From: CAYWJT01 sp964458655
Lineage (GTDB): Bacteria; Acidobacteriota; Aminicenantia; Aminicenantales; Saccharicenantaceae
NCBI GenBank assembly: GCA_964458655.1
Contig: CAYWJT010000070.1
Location: forward strand, 1 to 9,814
Length of the DNA: 9,814 nt
Direction: 5' to 3'
In this document: positions 1 through 9,476 of the stretch, one piece after another
Layout of the letters: every line of letters begins with the position of its first letter
Numbering within the stretch: the first letter of the stretch is position 1
Notes under the pieces: model-generated
Databases searched by the model: none
Seen by the model: only the letters and a program-made list of their open reading frames with translations
Told to the model about the DNA's origin: nothing
Translations under genes and position numbers: made by a program

Positions 1-59
1 TGGCTCAAAACTCATCCCCAGCCAAGCGCGTCACTAATGTAGTGGACGAGACCAAGTCC

Positions 60-88
60 TTGATTCTCGTCCCCGGACGGGATATTCT
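60..88 (+). promoter_or_regulatory. Candidate sigma-70 promoter for the protein kinase gene
   Basis: TTGATT at 60-65 and TATTCT at 83-88 are separated by exactly 17 bases. Each hexamer matches four of six consensus positions. Transcription would begin near base 95 and leave a leader of about 140 nt before the TTG start at 237. The -35 hexamer is identical to that of the better promoter at the right end of the window. The match is modest, so this remains a candidate. Confidence 0.35.
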
Positions 89-106
89 CTTTTTGTGAGG
101 GGACGA
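67..106. repeat. 8-bp inverted repeat surrounding the candidate -10 box
   Basis: TCGTCCCC (67-74) and GGGGACGA (99-106) are perfect reverse complements separated by 24 bases. The candidate -10 hexamer (83-88) lies inside the spacer, and the right arm falls just after the expected transcription start. That position would suit an operator. A hairpin or weak terminator of an upstream gene is an alternative, because a short T-run (90-94) lies in the spacer. No protein can be assigned to it. Confidence 0.35.
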
Positions 107-220
107 TTCGTTTCCGAGTCCGCGGCCGGGATTTCACGCCGAGCGCAAAAAGGAAATTCCTAAAAAATGCGCCCCCCGTTAAACTTCCCGCCCACCCTCT
201 GTTAATCTGAGGTGAAGCTA

Positions 221-229
221 GAGAAGGGG
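221..229 (+). promoter_or_regulatory. Ribosome binding site fixing the TTG start of the kinase
   Basis: GAGAAGGGG sits 7 bases before the TTG at 237. An in-frame TAG at 219-221 excludes any earlier start. The next in-frame start-type codon (GTG for residue 17) would delete the first two zinc-ribbon cysteines, so TTG is the start that fits. Confidence 0.65.
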
Positions 230-236
230 TAGCCGC

Positions 237-2585
<2,349 letters not shown>

Positions 2586-2724
2586 CCAATCCCCCAGGAC
2601 CTTCTATCGCTGGAAGAACCCGTTCGACCCTTATGAACCGACGACCCCACCCCTTACCAATATTATCGGCAACGGAAACGCGACTCCAAGCAGAAAGCGT
2701 CATGCAGCGGACCAGTTCACCGAG

Positions 2725-2753
2725 TTGACCGCCGCGGTGTTATTGGTTATGGT
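2725..2753 (+). promoter_or_regulatory. Candidate sigma-70 promoter for the 210-aa protein / NIF3-like unit
   Basis: TTGACC (2725-2730, five of six matches to TTGACA) is followed after 17 bases by TATGGT (2748-2753, four of six matches to TATAAT). The expected start of transcription is near 2760, about 75 nt before the ATG at 2834. It is well placed to drive the two genes at 2834-4455. Confidence 0.4.
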
Positions 2754-2758
2754 ATTCG

Positions 2759-2789
2759 CGGCCCGGCCGCCTCGAACGCGGCCGGGCCG
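2759..2789 (+). repeat. 12-bp perfect GC hairpin at the predicted 5' end of the transcript
   Basis: CGGCCCGGCCGC (2759-2770) and GCGGCCGGGCCG (2778-2789) pair perfectly around a 7-base loop (CTCGAAC). No T-run follows, so it is not a standard intrinsic terminator for the kinase. If the promoter just upstream is real, the hairpin would form the first bases of the mRNA and could protect its 5' end or act as a regulatory leader. Confidence 0.6.
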
Positions 2790-2833
2790 GACGACGAGGC
2801 AAAAGCGGACGGCTCGGAGGAGGAGCGCGACCC

Positions 2834-3466
2834 ATGGATGTCAGGACGGCCTTGGGACCGACACTGGTTCAGGCCGCTGTGCGCGAGAATCTCGCCGCCC
2901 TCCTGGATTACCTCGGCACGGGCCGTCCGGCCGACGCCGCTTCGGTCCTGGATTTCCTGCTGGCCGGCGGGCCGCACGCGGCGCAGCGCGGGAGCGTCGA
3001 CTTCTTCCTGCTCACTGAAGAGCTCGCCTCCAGGGCGCCGCGCCAGGGATTGAAGCTCCTCGAGGCCGGCCCGGCCGGCAAGCCCGCCTCCCGCTTCGAG
3101 CGCCGCATCATCTTCCTGGGCTGGGTCTGCGGGTTCGCGGCCCATCTCGCCGGCGCTTCGGGCGCGGAGGCCGTCTCCGACGGGCGCTTGAGCGGTCTCA
3201 TCTTCGAGGCCAAGCTTTTTCAGGAGGGCATCGCCGCGCTGGTGATGGAAAAGGAGATACTTCTCTGGCACGCCCTGCGGGCAGCCGAGAAGGCCCGAGC
3301 CGGAAACGAAGACAAAGCCGAGCGGGAGCTCGAGCCGGCCCGGCTCGCCGCGGGCCGGATCCTGGAGACCGCGGCCGGCATCGTCTCGCGCTTGCCTGAA
3401 ACCCTGCGGCGTGAATATGAGCCCCTGGTCGCGAGGGGCCTGGAGATCCTCGGTTCCGGACCGTAA
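2834..3466 (+). CDS. Helical protein of unknown function, 210 aa
   Basis: I do not recognise this protein. The ATG follows GGAGGAGGAG (2817-2826) with a 7-base spacer, which strongly supports the start. The product is rich in Ala, Leu, Glu and Arg and appears almost wholly helical. Residues about 91-107 (RIIFLGWVCGFAAHLAG) are moderately hydrophobic but contain few consecutive strongly hydrophobic residues, so a buried helix is more likely than a membrane segment. Residues 150-170 are strongly charged. There is no signal peptide, metal motif or nucleotide-binding motif. The central part (about 85-150, with H104, E125, E131 and H146) has scattered His and Glu that might line a pocket, but no known motif is formed. 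Its stop (TAA, 3464-3466) lies 20 bases before the start of the NIF3-like gene, so the two are probably co-transcribed. The GC-rich third codon positions and the ribosome binding site argue that it is a real gene. Confidence 0.8.
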   Translation: MDVRTALGPTLVQAAVRENLAALLDYLGTGRPADAASVLDFLLAGGPHAAQRGSVDFFLLTEELASRAPRQGLKLLEAGPAGKPASRFERRIIFLGWVCGFAAHLAGASGAEAVSDGRLSGLIFEAKLFQEGIAALVMEKEILLWHALRAAEKARAGNEDKAERELEPARLAAGRILETAAGIVSRLPETLRREYEPLVARGLEILGSGP

Positions 3467-3474
3467 TCGACCCC

Positions 3475-3481
3475 AAGGAGG
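3475..3481 (+). promoter_or_regulatory. Ribosome binding site favouring ATG 3487 over GTG 3484
   Basis: AAGGAGG is a near-perfect Shine-Dalgarno sequence. It leaves 5 bases before the ATG at 3487 but only 2 before the adjacent in-frame GTG at 3484, so the ATG is the likelier start. Confidence 0.7.
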
Positions 3482-3486
3482 CCGTG

Positions 3487-4455
3487 ATGAAACTGGAAAA
3501 GCTCTACCGAAAAGCCGTGGCGGTCGGCGTCAAGAAAGACCCCAGGGGCGCCAAGGAAGTCCGGCGCGTCCTGGCCGAGGCGGCCGCCGAATTCAAGAAA
3601 CAGAAGCCGGAGGAGCTCGAGTTCTTCGACCGGGACAGGCTGTTCAACCCCTATCACGACACCCGCATCCTGGCCGGGGACCCCGGCTCCGAGGTCAGAG
3701 CGGTCATGGTCGGCATCGACATGGAAGCGGCCGAGGTCCTCCTCGCCGACAGGCTGAGGCGGGAACACGGGCGGAGGGTCGACTGCGTCATAGCGCATCA
3801 TCCCGAGGGATACGCCCTGGCCAGAATGCACGAAGTCATGAAGCTGCAGACCGACCAGCTGGCGGCCCTCGGGGTCAACGTTTCCGTGGCCGAGCGCCTG
3901 ATGGAGAAGCGCATAAGCGAGGTCGAACGGCGGCTCATGCCCGTAAACCACGAGCGGGCCGTGGACGCGGCCCGGCTGCTGGGGATGAGCATGATGTGCA
4001 TCCACACCCCGGCCGACAACTGCGTGACTTCCTACCTCGACGGCCTGTTCAAGAAGCGCCGGCCGGCCACCCTGCGCGAGCTTTTGGCCGTCATCAGGTC
4101 CGTGCCCGAGTACCGCAGGGCCGCCCTGAGACAGGTCCGGCCCAAGATCATCAACGGTTCGGACGACAACCGCTGCGGCCGCGTGTTCGTCGACATGACC
4201 GGCGGCACGGAAGGCTCGAAGGATGTCTTCGACAAGCTGGCCGCCGCCGGCGTCAGCACCATCGTCTGCATGCACATGAGCGAGGAGGCGCTGGAAAAGG
4301 CCCGCAAGGCCGACCTCAACGTCGTCATCGCCGGTCACGTCGCCAGCGACACCCTGGGCCTCAACCTGCTCTTCGACGAGCTGGAAAAAGAAGGGAAACT
4401 GGAGTTCGTCTGCGCTTCGGGCTTCGAGCGGATCAGGGCCTCAGAGCGGGGCTGA
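3487..4455 (+). CDS. NIF3/DUF34-family dinuclear-metal protein
   Basis: A 322-aa cytoplasmic protein of the NIF3-like (DUF34) family, whose members form toroidal oligomers with a two-metal site. The biochemical role is unsettled; proposed roles include metal handling and nucleotide-type hydrolysis. Likely metal ligands are visible: the paired histidines in IAHHPEG (H104, H105), HTPAD (H173 and D177), and the C-terminal AGHVASD (H284, D288). This parallels the HH, D, H and E ligands of YbgI-type members. Other marked blocks are FNPYHDTRI (53-61), ISEVERRLMPVNH (143-155) and FVDMTGGTEGSK (234-245). I remember these from a bacterial NIF3-like subgroup that has a helical N-terminal extension of about 70 residues before the first conserved strand (VMVGID, 73-78). 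I see no obvious room for the PII-like insert found in longer members. The gene follows the unknown 210-aa gene by 20 bases. Its last 15 bases overlap the 3' end of the flavodoxin gene on the other strand. Family assignment is firm; function is not. Confidence 0.88.
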   Translation: MKLEKLYRKAVAVGVKKDPRGAKEVRRVLAEAAAEFKKQKPEELEFFDRDRLFNPYHDTRILAGDPGSEVRAVMVGIDMEAAEVLLADRLRREHGRRVDCVIAHHPEGYALARMHEVMKLQTDQLAALGVNVSVAERLMEKRISEVERRLMPVNHERAVDAARLLGMSMMCIHTPADNCVTSYLDGLFKKRRPATLRELLAVIRSVPEYRRAALRQVRPKIINGSDDNRCGRVFVDMTGGTEGSKDVFDKLAAAGVSTIVCMHMSEEALEKARKADLNVVIAGHVASDTLGLNLLFDELEKEGKLEFVCASGFERIRASERG

Positions 4456-4947
4456 GTCCTTGACCGCGTAGATATAGCGGGCGAAGGCCCGGGCTTCGGC
4501 CAGGTCGTGCTCGTCGGGGTGGGTGGCGGCGCTGGCGGCCATCTCGGCCCAGGCCTCGTGTTCGGGCTCCCTCTTCAACGCCTCCAGAGCTTCGGGCGAG
4601 ACCTTTCCGCGGCAGGAGAAGGTGCCGAGCAGGCGACTCCCGGCGATCAGGATCGCGGCGTACTCCAGCGCCTGGCGCGAAAGAGGCGAGCCGGTGAACG
4701 AGCCGTGGGTCGAGAACAGCGCCACCTTCAGCCCGGCCGGGACCGCTTTCAAAAAAGTCTCGACCGGGAAAGGCACGCTGTGGGACTGGACGGGGAAGCC
4801 TATGAAGATCAGGTCGAAGCGGGATATGTCCCGGACTTCGCCGAGGGGCGCGATGGCCTTGTCGCCGCCAAGCTCGTCGTAGATCGCTTCGGCGACCTTC
4901 TTGGTGTTTCCCGTGCCCGTGAAGTATGTGACCAGGATCCTTGCCAT
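4441..4947 (-). CDS. Flavodoxin-family protein (FMN-binding)
   Basis: A 168-aa single-domain flavodoxin, expected to bind FMN and carry or donate electrons in the cytoplasm. The phosphate-binding loop TGTGNT (residues 10-15) follows the first strand (RILVTYF). The second FMN loop is GFPVQSHSVP (50-59) and the third is STHGSFTGSP (79-88), both at the expected spacing. Length is normal for a short-chain flavodoxin family member. The C-terminal part (HPDEHDLAEARAFARY) resembles stand-alone flavodoxins of the type often paired with reductases, but no reductase is next to it. ATG at 4947 is preceded by purine-rich GGAGG/AGGA sequence; the gap to the histidine kinase stop is 64 bases and contains no convincing terminator, so it is probably the last gene of that operon. 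The stop (TGA, 4443-4441) lies inside the convergent NIF3-like gene. The electron donor and acceptor are unknown. Confidence 0.9.
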   Translation of the reverse strand: MARILVTYFTGTGNTKKVAEAIYDELGGDKAIAPLGEVRDISRFDLIFIGFPVQSHSVPFPVETFLKAVPAGLKVALFSTHGSFTGSPLSRQALEYAAILIAGSRLLGTFSCRGKVSPEALEALKREPEHEAWAEMAASAATHPDEHDLAEARAFARYIYAVKDSAPL

Positions 4948-5011
4948 GTCCTTTTTCCTTTCCTGTCCTCCAGGCCGGCTATTCTCTCAAAAAAGCGCCG
5001 CCTCCGCCAGC

Positions 5012-8000
5012 TTATGACCCGACCGGCAGCTCCACCGTCACCGTCGTGCCCCTGCCCGGTTCGCTCTCGACGGCAATCGCGCCGCCGTGGTCCTCGATGA
5101 TCTTCTTGGCGATGGGCAGGCCCAGGCCGGTGCCCGACCCCTTGGTCGAGAAATACGGCTCGAAAACCCGGGCCGCGGTCTCGGCCGTCATGCCGCAGCC
5201 GGAATCGGTTACCGCTACCGAGATAACGGAGCCCCTGTTCTCCAGCCTGACCCTGATCGCGCCCTTCCGGCTCACGGCCTCGACGGCGTTGGCGATGATG
5301 TTGCGGAAGGCCGTCCTGAGCTTGCCGGGGTCGCCCATGATCTTGAAGCCCGGGCCCTCCTGTTCCAGCTTGAACTTGTTCATGGCTTCGCTCTGTTCGA
5401 TTCGAGATCGANNNNNNNNNNTCCTGGAGGGCGCTCTGGTAGGGCTTGAGCAGGTCGGCCAGCGTCTCGCCGAGGTCGACCGGTTCCCTGGCCAGGGAGG
5501 TGTCGCGGGCCAGCTCCATGAATTCCTGGGCGATGCGCCGCAAGTTGTCGACCTCGGATATGATGTAGGACATCGACTCGCGCAGGGTGCCGTCGAAATC
5601 GCTCTTGCGGTCCTCGTAAACCTTGAGGACGTGCTCGGCCGAAAGCTGGATGGGCGTCAGCGGGTTCTTGATCTCGTGGGCCACCTTGCGGGCCATCTCG
5701 GCCCAGGCCAGCTTCTTGCTCATCTCGGCCAGCTCCTGCTCCCGGCTCTTCAGGTTCCTGACCATGGCGTTGAAGCCCTCGATGAGGGTCATCATCTCGT
5801 CGCGGGAGTCGTGCTCGATCTCGACCTCCAGGTTGCCCAGGCTGACGGCCTGGGTGCCGGCCAGGAGCTTGCGCACCGGCACGATGATGATCGACCTTAT
5901 GCCGCGCGAAAGGGCGATGACCAGGATGATGAACAACGAGGCCAGCAGGAGCAGGAATTCGACTATTTCGTTCGTGGCCCGGGCCAGTTCCTGCTTCTCG
6001 AACGGGAAGGGCAGCGAGATGAAAAGGATGGAACTGCCGAAGCGGTAGGGCACCGTCAGGCTCTGGTAGGCGTAGCGGCCTATGCGCATGCGGCTCGTGT
6101 AAAAGGGCTTGCCCCCGAAAACGAGGCCGGCGTAGGCCTGGCCGTCGAGGACTTCGGGGATGAGGCCGCTGGCGAAAAACTCCGCCCGGCTGGAAGCGAG
6201 CAGCACGCCGTTGCTGTAGAGGTTCACGTCGTTGGCCATGGTCGAGCTTATCCAGAGGGCCAGGTCCTCCGAGGGCGCCAGGTAGGGCGATACCTCCCGG
6301 CCCTGGATGACGAGGAAAGCCTCCATCAGGCTCTGGCCGTAGCCGGCCTGGACGGCGGCGTCCTCGACGAACCGCTGGGTGAACAGCCTGTCGAACAGGT
6401 TCCTGGTGAAGAAGGAGAAGAGGAGAAGGGGGACAAGGGCCACGGCCAGGAAGGAGGCGTAGACCCGGCTCGAGAACGAATAGAGGGGCTTGCGCAGGCC
6501 GGCGCGGCCGCGCCTCAGGGAAACGGCCAGGGCCGGCCCGGCCGCCAGAATGATATAAAGGAAAGCCAGCCTGATAAAGGCGGCGGCCACGACCCGGAGC
6601 TTCTTGCGGGGGATGAAGACGACATGGACCCTGTCTTCGGTCGCGAACACCGCGGCCGAGTAGCCCGAACCGCGGTCCTCGAAGTCGGTCCAGGCGATCT
6701 GCTTCGCCGGCAGAGAGGGGAAAAGGGCCTCGGGGCCCGGCCTCCAGGCGATATGGCGCGGGTTGAAGACGGCGTTGCCGGCCTGGTCGAACACGGCGTA
6801 GCCGATGTCGAACTGGCTCAATGACGGCAGCGGGTTCGGCCTCAGGGCCTCGAAGTAGGGGTTGGCCGAATAGGCGAAAGGCAGCATCTCAGGCGAAAGC
6901 GCGATGTATATCATCACGCGGCCGAGGTAATGCGATTCATCCGAGAAATCGCGGTAGCCGATGAGGAACTCCCTCTTCTGGCCGATGAAAGCGAGCGAGC
7001 GTCTGGCGATGGTCCAGGACTCCGACGCCTCGAGCTCGGGCTGGGAGCCGTAGAACTTCGGGATGTTGAGAGAGAAGCGGCTGAGGATCCGGCCGTCGGC
7101 GTCCCTGACCTCAAGACAGGAATACCAGTTCGCCCGGGCGGCCGAGGTCCGGGACCAGAGCGTCCTGGCGAAATCCGGGGCGGCGGGGTTCCTGAAATAA
7201 GCGCCTACGGCGAGTTCGCTGCGGTCTATCTCGTTGAAGGTCTGCTCCAGAATGAACCTGGCCCAGACCGCCTGGGAGCCGGCCGCCTGCCGCACCGTCG
7301 TGTCGATGACGCGACGGGCCCGGGCCGCGGTGGCGGTGTCGACCGCCCGTGAGACCGTGAGGGCGGCCAACAGTATCGAGAGGACAAGGAGCTCACGCCT
7401 GCCTGAGGCCGCCGGTGCGAGGGCGATGAGGGCGAGGCAGGCCAGGAACGCCGACGCGGCCGCCAGGCCTCCAATTCCTCCGGGACCGCCCACGACGCAA
7501 AGGACGGCCAGGCCCGGCAGGATAAAGAGGAGTTTGTCTCGGGTCCTTTTTTCCTGCGCGCCGGCCAGACCTCGAGCCAATGCGAAAGTCGGCGCCAGGA
7601 AGGCGATGAGCATCAGGAACAGGCCGATGTGAAGGACGAGAGCCGGGGAATCGAGGCTCCAGTGGTCGAGGGCGACGCTGGAGTTGAATACGGCCGTCCT
7701 GACGAGGCGGCGGAATACGGCGAGGGCCGCGCCGGTGAAGGTCCCGACCGCAATCAGGGCCGCTTCGCGGCCCGTGTCCGTCCTGCCCGCGACCCAGCGG
7801 CCGACGGCTTCCCTGATCAAAGGCGCGAGGACGGCCGCAACCGCGAAGAGCAGGAGGGCCGTGAACAGGATGTCGGCCGGCGAGGCCGTCAGCGTCCCGA
7901 CGGAGACGAAGCCCGACGTGCCGGGCGAGAAGAACGGCAGGTGCCAGAGTTTTTCGAGCCGCGGCAGGGGAAGGAGCAGAACTCTCAGGACGAGCGCGAG

Positions 8001-8912
8001 GAGGATTAGGCCGAGCCCGGCCGCCGGGTCGTTCCAGCCTGAGCCTGCGAAGCGGCGCCAGAAAACGGCCAGGCCGGCCAGGCCGGCCAGGAACCAGACT
8101 GCGAGCAGCAGCAAAGCCAGGCTCTCCCTGATCGCGCCGGCCCTTTCCACGAGAGCCGGCGAAGAAAGCCTGACGGTGGCCAGGATGCGGCCCTGTTCGT
8201 TGCGCAAGGGGAAGAACACGGTCTGGGTTCCCGGAGAGCGGCCGGGCTTGCCGACGTAGAAGTCGTTCGTTCGGCTGAAGAAGCTCTCGAACCCGGAAAC
8301 GTCCTCGCGGAAGTCCCAATAATCGGCGTCGAAGCCCTCGCCGGCGGCTTTCCCCATCGCGTGGAACTCCTTGAGGTAGAGGGACTGGAACTGCGGGATG
8401 AAAGCCATCAGCTTGAAGAAGGCCCTCAGCCGGCCCGACCGGCGGTCGGCGTCGAGCAGCACCAGGAACACGGACGCCTTGTCCCTGATGATGAAAGGCG
8501 CGTCGAAAGAGGTCAGGCGCTCGAAGTCGGCTTCGGAGAGGATGTCCCTCAGGGCCAGGACCCGGCCCTGCCAGGCTTCGAGCAGGCCGCGGTCGTCGTA
8601 GAGGGCGATGCCCTCGCTCTCCGGGTCGCGCACCTCCCCGGCCAGCCGTGCGAACAGGGCCGGCTGTTCATCGGGCAAGTTCACCCCGCGCAGCTTCTCC
8701 ATTCTCTGCCTGATGCCGGTCAGGGCCTTCCCGAACTCGGCCTGGGTCAGGCGGGCCCCGCTTCGCAACAGGTCCAGGCTCTTCAGGTCGTAATCCTTTT
8801 TCAAGTAGCGGTAGCGGGCCAGTCCGGCCAGGACCGCGACGAGCGAGACGGCCGCGGCCGCGAGCAGGACCCTTTTGAGCACGGTCTGGTCGCCGCGGCC
8901 CGGTCCGGGCAT
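5012..8912 (-). CDS. Giant membrane sensor histidine kinase (NtrY-like core), interrupted by assembly gap
   Basis: About 1,300 aa. ATG at 8912 overlaps the stop of the upstream gene by one base (TGATG), with GGGGAG as ribosome binding site. By eye there are 12 membrane helices: near 11-29, 262-284, 297-315, 346-366, 384-402, 422-445, 460-474, 478-498, 507-522, 772-797, 816-836 and 981-1000. Arg/Lys-rich loops on alternate sides (RR 286-287, 447-460, 504-505, 799-808) give a consistent topology. Three regions would face outward: 30-261, 523-771 and 837-980. Each contains short hairpins recalling Cache/PAS-type sensors (YDDRGLL, RDADGRIL, FDQAGNAVF, YSNGVLLASS). A HAMP-like linker (1001-1053) precedes the phosphoacceptor helix with H1079 in VAHEIKNPLTPIQLS, typical of NtrY-type kinases. 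After the gap the ATP-binding domain is complete: N box NIIANAVEA, DSGCGM, PYFSTK, GTGLGLPIA and GRGTTVTVELP, ending at TAA (5014-5012). The 10 N between the two parts puts them out of frame by one base. No receiver domain or response regulator gene is present in the window. The sensed signal is unknown. Confidence 0.88.
5412..5421. other. Assembly gap (10 N) inside the histidine kinase gene
   Basis: Ten undetermined bases lie between the dimerisation helices (ending ...KPYQSALQ) and the ATP-binding domain. For both sides to be in one frame the missing length must be a multiple of three, so 10 cannot be exact unless the flanking bases contain an error. The bases next to the gap (5397-5411, TCGATTCGAGATCGA) are repetitive and less GC-rich than the rest, as at a poorly resolved contig end. 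Confidence 0.95.
8066..8091. repeat. 9-bp tandem repeat, 2.9 copies, within the histidine kinase gene
   Basis: The unit CGGCCAGGC occurs at 8066-8074 and 8075-8083, then as CGGCCAGG at 8084-8091, without mismatch. The length keeps the frame. It encodes LAGLAGLA at residues 275-282 in the second membrane helix, so gain or loss of a unit would change helix length by three residues. Confidence 0.85.
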
Positions 8913-9370
8913 CAGAGGCTCTCCCCGCGCAGCTCGACGATGCGCATGCCGAGCTCGAAGCCGCGGCCTCCGCGGCGCACGATCGTCGGAATGACGTAGA
9001 AGGAAAGGCGCATGACCCGTTCCTCTCCCGTCCTGGCCGCGCGGAAGGACCAGCGGGCCCGGATGATGCCGCCGGGCCTGCCGGGGAAGGTGGTCAGCCG
9101 CGGGTCGACGTAGAACTCGAGCGTCCGCGAGACCGAAAAGACGCGGCTGAACAGCAGCCGGGCCTGGCCGGCCGATATGAAATCATAGAACGAGATGGGC
9201 TCGGGCAGGGAAAGCTGGACCGCGCCCTCGGTGGCGAACAGCCGGCCCAGCCCGTCGGCCGAATTCGCGAGGAAGGCCTGCTCGAGCGGAGCGAACGAAG
9301 GCTGCGGGAAGAGGTTGAAAAGAAGGAGAGCCAGCGCCGCTGTGGTAGCCACTTTCCATAATATTAGCAC
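8912..9370 (-). CDS. Small exported protein, possibly NTF2-like fold
   Basis: A 152-aa protein from GTG at 9370. It begins with a signal-peptide-like or anchor segment (ILWKVATTAALALLLFNLF, then PQPSFA as a possible cleavage site near residue 27). The mature part of about 125 residues has a helix followed by alternating strands (AVQLSLP, TLEFYVDP, GIIRARWSFRA, RVMRLSFYVIP, FELGMRIVELRG). This pattern recalls small NTF2-like/DUF4783-type secreted proteins; that is a fold guess, not a recognised family match. An in-frame ATG at 9451 would add 27 residues, but that stretch is Arg/Ala-rich, has no ribosome binding site and is occupied by GC hairpins, while GTG 9370 has a modest GAGG 4 bases upstream. 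I prefer GTG. The stop overlaps the start of the histidine kinase by one base (TGATG), indicating translational coupling. An accessory role for the sensor in the envelope is inferred from that alone. Confidence 0.78.
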   Translation of the reverse strand: MLILWKVATTAALALLLFNLFPQPSFAPLEQAFLANSADGLGRLFATEGAVQLSLPEPISFYDFISAGQARLLFSRVFSVSRTLEFYVDPRLTTFPGRPGGIIRARWSFRAARTGEERVMRLSFYVIPTIVRRGGRGFELGMRIVELRGESL

Positions 9371-9422
9371 ACGGCCTCGAGCGGGGACAAGCGCCGCGGC
9401 CGAGCGGCCGGAACGATACGCG

Positions 9423-9448
9423 CCCCGCCGGCTCGCGGCCGGCCGGGG
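9423..9448 (-). repeat. GC-rich hairpin upstream of the exported-protein gene
   Basis: CCCCGCCGGC (9423-9432) pairs with GCCGGC (9438-9443) and GGGG (9445-9448), with one bulged base at 9444 and a 5-base loop. It lies between the 80-aa gene and the preferred GTG start at 9370. It could slow ribosomes, protect RNA or partly terminate transcription. No T-run follows on the minus strand. Confidence 0.5.
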
Positions 9449-9459
9449 CATAAGCGCGG

Positions 9460-9476
9460 GGCGGGGCCGCCCCGCC
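9460..9476 (-). repeat. GC-rich hairpin just after the stop of the 80-aa membrane protein gene
   Basis: GGCGGGG (9460-9466) and CCCCGCC (9470-9476) form a perfect 7-bp stem with a 3-base loop, three bases past the TAA at 9482-9480. The position suits a terminator or RNA-stabilising element, but no U-tract follows, so ordinary intrinsic termination is doubtful. It might lower expression of the downstream genes relative to the first one. Confidence 0.5.

Larger units (their letters stand above)
1..236. other. Non-coding leader upstream of the protein kinase gene
   Basis: I see no supportable gene in this stretch. It has AT-rich patches, a possible sigma-70 promoter with an overlapping inverted repeat (listed separately) and the ribosome binding site of the kinase. 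A stop codon (TAG, 219-221) in frame with the kinase shows that the kinase reading frame does not extend further upstream. The window edge at base 1 may hide the end of a neighbouring gene, but nothing readable reaches in. Confidence 0.6.
2586..2833. other. Intergenic region between the kinase and the 210-aa protein gene
   Basis: No convincing gene or clear terminator is seen after the kinase stop (TAG, 2583-2585). The only open frame, starting with TTG at 2725, runs out of frame into the next gene, gives an arginine-rich product and has no ribosome binding site. The region holds a promoter candidate (2725-2753) and a 12-bp hairpin (2759-2789). Confidence 0.55.

Noticed and set aside
2759..2789. 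Hairpin as intrinsic terminator of the protein kinase gene
   Set aside because: The stem is strong but is followed by GGACGACGAGG rather than a T-run, and lies about 175 bases past the stop.
2725..3018. Plus-strand open frame starting with TTG at 2725
   Set aside because: No ribosome binding site, Arg-rich product, and overlap with the well-supported 210-aa gene in another frame; its TTG is better explained as part of a -35 hexamer.
4980..5014. Possible terminator between the histidine kinase and flavodoxin (six T on the minus strand)
   Set aside because: No stable stem precedes the T-run; only a 4-bp AAGC/GCTT pairing around a long GC loop can be drawn.
4809..5411. Continuation of the kinase frame past the gap into the flavodoxin region
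   Set aside because: The ATP-binding domain is clearly encoded in a different minus-strand frame (5411-5012); the literal continuation gives Arg/Gly-rich nonsense.
4941..6824. Long plus-strand open frame (627 codons) crossing the N gap
   Set aside because: It is antisense to the histidine kinase catalytic core, its frame passes through undetermined bases, and its product is low-complexity (Gly, Glu, Asp, Arg-rich).
7393..8319. Alternative minus-strand frame of 308 codons
   Set aside because: It sits inside the membrane part of the histidine kinase in another frame and gives a Pro/Arg-rich product without domains, while the main frame shows well-ordered helices.
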